Shown piece after piece: positions 52,801-61,400 of a stretch of 64,000 bases of DNA. Location: the NCBI GenBank assembly GCA_032433765.1, contig JAVIAB010000073.1, positions 68,677,087-68,741,086 on the forward strand, given 5' to 3'. Under the pieces are notes generated by a model. It was not told where the DNA came from. It saw only the letters and a list, made by a program, of their open reading frames with translations, and searched no databases. The position numbers and the translations under genes were made by a program. This stretch comes from Megaustenia siamemsis (lineage: Eukaryota > Mollusca > Gastropoda > Stylommatophora > Ariophantidae). The number at the start of each line of letters is the position of its first letter. The first letter of the stretch is position 1.

Positions 52801-55800
52801 AGAGTAACCAAAATGTCACTGCATGATCTCGGACAGCCCAAAAATAGTCAGAAGCAAATGTTATTGAATACCTACATTTCACTTGGCTGGGAAGAAGTAA
52901 GTAGACCTAATGGCCATAACAAAATGTTGCAGATTGTTGATTAATTTTACATTCAGTCTTTATCTTGAGTTGTCATTTTCTCTGCTTTTACAGGTAAAAT
53001 ACCCTGTAGATCCAACTTACCTTAAACCAGGGGAGGTAGCTCTGTTCTGGCAGCACCTATCTCGTCAAACTATGCACATTGATGTTTGGGATGGAGACTC
53101 ATTGCTTCTTATTGGGTCATGTGCTGTTGCACTCAAGGTAAGATTGATAAACTATACTTGTGGTCTTTAGTGACAAACCTTCATCATTGCTTTAAGCATT
53201 TGTCAAATATGGAAGTCATGTACTTATTAACACTTGGTCTGTTTCTGGATAAGAACTATATACCTGTAGATGGACAGCACTAGTTATTGGTGCTAAACAT
53301 GGTCTATTTCTTGTTACACAAACCACTAACACATGAGTGGACAACACTAACCATACAAATATTTATTTGGTCACAGTGTTGAATGTAGTCTGTTCTTGGT
53401 ATAAATCATGTATTGGTGGATCAACAAGCATCATCATTTCCAAGCCTACTGGCCTAGGTGATCATCTTTTCACAGCTTTCTTTCAACAGCTGTTAATTGT
53501 TGTTGACATCCTTCCAAATGACTTTCTTAACTCTCTAAAATCTTTCTCTCTGCTTCTCTCTGTCTTTTCTTCCTCCTATTTTCCTGTTGTCACAATATGT
53601 TATAGTTGTTCCATTCTCATAACATAACAAAAATAATAACTGTGTTATTGTGTTGAAAATAAGTTTTTTTTTAAACTTTAGCATCTTTTAGAATGTTTTT
53701 TTAACTGTCCATTGTTTTTTTAACATTAACCATGTTAATATTTACTGACTTTTTTGTTGTTAAACAACTGGTTATTTCATGTAAATGAAGCAGCTGAAAA
53801 TGTATTTCATTGATGAATATAAAAACATATTTCAGTACATCATATCATTGTTCTTACCAATATCTGCTTAATTAAAAATAGTTCACTTCTAGATGTGACC
53901 TGATATAGCATATAACAATATTTATTGCCAGACTTTCAATACAGCATTAAAGACATCTTTAGGGTAGGGAGTTTTTCCATCTATTGTCCTTTAGAGCTGA
54001 AGACGGCACATAGGACAGAAATTCTAGACTCTCTGTTGTCCGATGATCTTGGTGCCTGCATTGAATCTCGTCACACAACTCTGTTCTTGGCAAGTTGTTC
54101 AATCTTGGTGAGGGAGAAGATGCCTGCTGATGTTGCCTCTGACCTCAGTGTCTCGGGGGAGTTTTTAAGAGGATTTTTGAGATTGTTATGTGATTGCTTA
54201 CATTACTGCTATTCATTCTTAAACATCTTCTTTGGTAAATGCTGATCAAGCATTTTGACCACATGAGATGAGATATATTTTGATAGTACAGAGTTGTACA
54301 GAGCTACAGGAGTGCTTCATGTAAAGGTTGAATTACATGCAGTTGTCTCACTGTGTGAATTCCAAGATGTGAACACAAGGGAGGGCTTCATGTAAAGGTT
54401 GAATTACATGCAGTTGTCTCACTGTGTGAATTCCAAGATGTGAACACAAGGGAGTGCTTCATGTAAAGGTTGAATTACATGCAGTTGTCTCACTGTGTGA
54501 ATTCCAAGATGTGAACACAAGGGAGTGCTTCATGTAAAGGTTGAATTACATGCAGTTGTCTCACTGTGTGAATTCCAAGATGTGAACACAAGGGAGTGCT
54601 TCATGTAAAGGTTGAATTACATGCAGTTGTCTCACTGTGTGAATTCCAAGATGTGAACACAAGAAGAAGAGCATGATCAATAGCCTCAGAATTAGATAAA
54701 TCATGTTTTAAAGGAAGTTCAAATAGAGGTATGCAATTTTTGTTAAGTCCTTTTTTCTTTTAGATTTATAATGTATAATTTATTATTGTTTTGTTTCTGT
54801 ATAATTTTTATTCTTGTTTTTAAATTCTAGTATCTGTTTCGTGGTGGAAATGAAGCTGTGCAGACAACATTTGAACTGGATGTGCTGACCACAGAATATC
54901 AGGAAGATTCTGGGCATTGACAGGAGAAATAGCCAGGTCAGGTAGCATCCGTCCTGTGGGTGTCAACTGTTTGAATCGCGGCCGCCTGCACTTTAGAATG
55001 GCCAATATTGGATACCCTGTCGATAAGAAGAAAGCAGGTGAGCAGATAACTGTCCTAACTTTTTTTTTCATCTTTGTTCAATCACATACACTTTAGTCTT
55101 TTGTGTATTTGTGGATTACGTTACAGTTCTTCAATATTTATTTACATGCATTTGCTTTTATTTTTTTGTAGGTTCATTTACCCTTGTAAATGAACCTACA
55201 GTTGTCAGGGTCTGTAACTTGGGTACATATCTTGCAGTACAATAAAATGAAGAAAATGCTTATTGATGGCTGCCAATTATACATTGGTTGTAAACAGATG
55301 TTCCCTCTTTGCCTTGCTAGGTGTTGGGAATAGGGCGTAAGTAACCATGGCTTCCATGATCATGGCACATTTTTGAATGATGTGATCATTATCATGTCAG
55401 GTCACGGAAACCTCTGGCCAGTATGGCGTAGAAAGTAACCATTGAGGCACTTTCTGAAAGGGTTCCTTCTTGTAGTTTCCTCTTATTCCAAGTCCGGCTT
55501 GCTGCCGGAGCTATTGAGGTTAGTGTTCTGTGCACACCGTGAGCTGTGTATTTCATCCTGATGGTGTTTCTGTATTCAGATTGCTTATGATGAATGATGA
55601 TATCGTATGATGAAGGACAGTTTAGTTGCGTTCACTGTCGGTGCATAGTACACCTTATGTCTTTTGACATGTTTGCTATGTTGGGGTCTGCAACTGCTTG
55701 TCTTTGTTTGGATATTCGATGAGATGTTAATTCGGATGATTGATTCCACTGGCATGGGCAGTTCAGCAATTATGGATTTCCATTTGTTTGCAGTGATACC

Positions 55801-58450
55801 GGGGCCTTCCAATAACTATAACTATGTCAGGTCATCTTTACTTCCCAGAAGAAATCTCAGATACACATTTTTAGAGGCTTGGTGTATCCCAGAGTCTTTT
55901 CTGTCTGCCACTTCTGGGAATTGAAGCCAGATCCTTCTGATCAAGAAATAAGTGCACTAATCTCTCAGCCACTGAGGCTCCATTGGTTGTAGCTTCAACT
56001 TCCTTCCATGTATATTGTTTACTTGTTCAGTGTTCATTTTAATTTCTGCAGTTTGGTGTGAGAGACTCAAAAATTTAACTTGCATCCTCTCAAAAGGCAG
56101 TAACTGCTTCTAGTATTTCTCTTTTATCCATCTTTAAGGTCATTTCCTCTGTTATCCATATTTAAGGTCATTTCCTCTGTTATCCATATATAATGTCATT
56201 TCCTCTTTTATCCATATTTAAGGTCATTTCCTCTGTTATCCATATATAATGACATTTCCTCTTTTATCCATATTTAAGGTCATTCCTCTTTTATCCATAT
56301 TTAAGGTCATTTCCTCTGTTATCCATATATAATGTCATTTCCTCTTTTATCCATATTTAAGGTCATTTCCTCTTTTATCCATATTTAAGGTCATTTCCTC
56401 TGTTATCCATATTTAAGGTCATTTCCTCTTTTATCCATATTTAAGGTCATTTCCAGAGCTGTCTGTTATTTTTTCTCTTTGCTACCCTCTATCTCTTCAT
56501 CCCTCAATTTTTCCAGTTGCTACAATATATTCCAGTTGTTCTCTTCTCATTACATGACTAAAAAATGATGACTGTTTCTTCCTAATATTGGAAATTAGCT
56601 CTCTTTTTGCTTTGACCTCTCTCAGAACATCTTCATTACTCTTCTTAGCTGTCCATGGTACTCTCAACATTCTTCTGTAAAACCACATTTCTACAGACTC
56701 CAGTGATTTTATTGTCTGTTGTCCTATTGTCCATGATTCACATCCATATGTTAAGACTGGCTCTACATAACATTTAAGAACACTTTTTCTTGTTTCTATT
56801 GTCAAAAATGGATTGCATAGTATCTTTATCTCATTATTTGTATACTTAACATAAAAAACAAGAAAGGTCTCAGCCTAAACAGTCAGAAAACAGCAGTAGT
56901 CATATCAAAGAAACAATCATCACCATTATGCACTATCAAAATAAGTGGAGAAATCTTAAACAAGTGCATAGTGTCAAATACTTGGTCACAATAATAATGT
57001 CAGATGGAAGTTGCACTACAGAAATAAAAAATCTTGTGCAACAAGCCTCTGACAATATAAGTGAGAGAGTTCATTGGTGTTATGTAGAGCCAATTCTGAC
57101 CTATGGAAGTGAATCATGGATGATGGACAAACAAATGAAAAGACTATTAGAGGCCATAGAGATGGGATTTCTCAGACAAATTTTGAGAGTTACCTGGTAA
57201 GCTAAAAAGACCAGTGAGGAAATTCTTAAAGAAGCCAATACAAAAAGAGAGCTCTTAAAAAAACATTACAAAAAAAAAAATCGATATTTTTTGGGCACAT
57301 CATGAAAGGAGGAAATTTGGAATACTGGCAAAATACAGGGAAAGAGAGGTCAAGAATGACAAAGAGGGAAGATACTAGACAGCTTGACGTCATTGCATGG
57401 TAAAACATCAACAACAGAATTGATACAATGCGCTGTGGACATAGAATTGTAAAAGGGCATGATTGCCTACAACAACCTGTATGTTACATGATAATGATAA
57501 AACATGTAAATTGTTCTTTTGTTTTTTTTTAGCAATTTCGACTAGATATCTGGTACGTTTTCCATAATTACATTTTTTATAATTAGATATCTGGTTTTCA
57601 AGATCTTCGCCTGTGCTGTGGAATTTGAGCATCTAAGCAGAAACCATCTTCAGTATTTTTACTAGATGTGGTGGCAGTGCTACACACTGACAAAGGTACT
57701 AGGGAGAATATCTCAGCACTATGGAGTAGTGTCCAATGTGCAATGAAGATGATCCGTCAACTAAATTAATTAGATATCTGGTTTCTTTCTCTTTTTAGTT
57801 ATAGTTTTTCAGTTACACTGAAACAATGCATGCAATAAAAGAGTCATTCTCTACTAGATTTCTTTGACTGAATTAGCTGTTTGTATGCTAGTTTTCTCAT
57901 CAGTAATCAAGAAAAGACGATGGTCATATGTTGGACATGTGATGAAAAGAGATAATAACCGAATAGCAAAACAAGCCCTCATGTGGAAACAACAGGTAAG
58001 AGGAAAAGAGGAAGACCCAGAGAGACACTGAGAAGAACACTGATGAGAGAGGCAAGAGCAGCAGGAATTGGCTCCTCAATGAGATAGAGCTGCTTGCACA
58101 GAACTGAGACAAATGGCGAGATTTGATAAAATATCTTTAAAAGAATTTAAAACTGCTAGAATAAAAATTTAGATAAGAGAAGGAGTATCTTGGTTTACAC
58201 CCTATGGGCCGGCTATGGCTCGAAAGGTCAGTAGATAGATGCTAGTTTTATTGATGAGAATTTCCTAACATAAAATTGTTCTCAGACTTGTTATACATCA
58301 CAGAGAGTTAATAACTTGTATTTAATGTGATGTCTCATTCCAGTCTTGGTTCCTGTTCCAAGTAAGACACAGGTGATTGTGTCACAGACGGCTGGCAACT
58401 CATCTTATAAGGGAGGCAGTCTCACAGCACTCATACCTCCACAAGGTCAG

Positions 58451-58485
<35 letters not shown>

Positions 58486-61400
58486 TTGTGTTGCTCATCA
58501 TCATGTCTGACATTTTATAATCAATAATCTTCTTGGTCTGATTTGCTTCCTTCCCCATTGCTTCTAAGCGTTAATGATTGTTCTGTTTGGTGAAGATCAT
58601 ATTACTTACCTAGATCATTCTATATGCTGTATCTTATTGTAGTTCAGCACTGGTGTAGCCCAAACTCTTTTCCTTATAGCATCATTTTTAATTCTGCCTG
58701 CTCTTGTCCTATCTCATTATAAACTTTTGAAAGGTCCAAACCAATTTCACCATCATGAGTGATTCACATTTAAAAGCTTCAAAGCTTGAAAAATACTTAA
58801 GGATGTTCTATCCAGGTAATGAGAGAGTTCATTGCAACTAATGAACTGGTAGGCTAGTCTCAGTTCTGTCTGTGGTGGAAGTGATTGACATGTACAAGGA
58901 TGACATATGAAGACCTGTATGTCAGATTTGGACATGGTTATTGAAATAATTGTAATGTAGTGTTGATAAGTATGAATGATAGCCTTCATTGGTGAGAAAG
59001 GTGTGTGTACAAGCTGGTACTTGCAGTTCATCTTCTACTGATAGCAGTTAAACATTTTTGTATTTGTTTCTATCTATCTATTGACCTTTCGAGCCGTAGA
59101 CGGCCCATAGGGCGTAGACCAAGATACTCCTTCATCTGAATTTTTGTTCTAGCAGTTTTCAATTCTTTTAAAGATATTTTATCAAATCTCGCCATTTGTC
59201 TCTGTTCTGTGCAGAGAGATCTATCTCATTGAGGGAGCTGATTCTTACTGCTTTTGCCTCTCTCAGCAATGTTCTTCTTAGTGTCTCTCTGGGTCTTCCT
59301 CTTTTTCTCTTACCTATTGTTTCCCACATGAGGGCTTGTTTTGCTATTTGGTTATTATCTCTTCTCATCACATGTCCAACATATGACCATCATCTTTTCT
59401 TTATTACTGAAGATATTAGTGGTTGATTGGCAATTTCTCTAATTTCCTCGTTTGTTTTGAATTTGTTCCACGCTATACCAAGTATTTTCCTTAGACATTT
59501 ATTTTTGAATGCATTCAAAACTTTGTTTCTATATCTCTTGTTGTTTTTCAACTTTCACACGCATACGTAAGGGTTGATAGTACATTTGATTTGAATAGTC
59601 TAAGTTTTGTGTTTGTGCTGATGAGTTTTGATTTCCACAACTTTTGAAAGATTCTGAAAGACATTGCTGCTTTAGCTATTCTGATTCTAATTTCTTTACT
59701 TGTATCCCCTTCTCAATCAATGTGACTTTCAGATAGATAAAGGGATCGACCTCTTCCACTGGTTTGTTTTCCATGTATATTTTGTCGTCTGTTGGAATTA
59801 AGCTTTTCATGACTTTAGTCTTTTCATGATTGATCTCAAGCCCAATTTTGCTGGCTATTGATGATAGTTCATTTATGTTTTCCTGCATTGTTTTTATCTG
59901 ACTGCTGATGAGAACTATGTCATCAGCAAAGTCGAGGTCCTCCAAATGGTCGCCTTGTATCCATTCGATGCCTTTATTACCAGTGCAGCATTTCTTCATT
60001 TTAAAGTCCATAACAACTCCAAATAACAAGGGCGATAAAATACATCCTTGTTTACCCCCAGTTTCTATTGGGAAACATTCGCTCAGTCCTTCCTCTGTTC
60101 AAACTGCACATGTGTAACCATCATACATGTCTTTAATAATATTTATGATTTTTTATGGTAAACCATATTGCTTCAGAATTTTCCACAAAGAATCTTGATG
60201 AATACTGTCAAATGATTTTTTGAAGTCGATGAAGTTAAGTACAAAAGGTTTTTGCTTCTCAATGTGTTCCTCCAATATAAGTCGTAGAGTAAAAATGTGG
60301 TCAAAGCAGCTTCTCCTTTTTCTAAACCCAGCCTGTTCTTCACGCATTACTGTATCTATTGAATCCTTTATTCTATTCATGATGATTTTGCAGAATAACT
60401 TTGAGGCAACTGACAAAAGTGTCACTCCTCTCCAGTTGTTACAATCTCTAAGATTGCCCTTTTTTGGAATCTCAACAATGATTCCTTTTTTCCATTTATG
60501 AGGCGTCTTCTCTGCTTTCCAAATGATGTTGAACATTTTCTGGAGATGTATTAAATTATGGCTATCAATTGCCTTGAGTATCTCAGCTGTTAACTTATCC
60601 TCTCCAGCAGCCTGGTTAGTGACCATACGCTTTAAGGTGGTTTCTATTTCGTTCAAGGTGAAGTCATCTAAATTTACATCTAATTCTGCTGCCTGTGTTT
60701 CAGCTTCAAAATCTATTAAACTGTGGGGTAGTGGACGGTTAAGAATTTCTTTGAAGTGTTCCGCCCAACGGGCTTTTATGTCTGCTCTTGTTGTTAGCAT
60801 TAATCCAGATTTGTCTAGAATTGATGTTCCACTGGATGTATAGGTGTTTGTCAGCATCTTTTGTGCAGTTTAGAGAGTTCTGCTGTCTCCTGTAATTGCA
60901 ACTGCCTCTGCTTTCTCTGCCAAATTGTATGTATAAGCTCTTGTATCTCTTCTTGTTGAACTTTTTATTTTGTTGTCTAATTCTTTGTATGTTGCTTTTG
61001 CCAGGACCTTTCCAAGATCTGTCTTTACATTAGTCATGGCGCTCTTCGCTTCTCTTCTTTCTTTGATGTATTTCCATGTAGTGTCTGAAATCCAAGCTCG
61101 TATTTCCATTTTCTTCAGTCTGGCACTTGATTCTGCTGCTGTCATTAGTATTTTGCTCTGTGAGTCCCACATTTCATTGATATCTAAGTCTATTTCACCG
61201 AGTGCTGCATAACAATTACTTAGCTCTATGTTAAAATTTTTCTTGATGGCTTTATCTTTCAGTTTACGACTATCAATTTTATGTGTAGTTGATCTCTTCT
61301 GTTGGCTTTTAAATTTTAATCTTATTTTCCCAATGCACAGGTTGCGGTCACTATTAACATCAGCACCTCTGTACGCTCTTCTATTAATGATGATCTGAAT

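Noticed and set aside
56458..57495. Twin-primed LINE C from the head-to-head pair
   Set aside because: Both arms encode the same C-terminal region and belong to different subfamilies, so two separate insertions are more likely.
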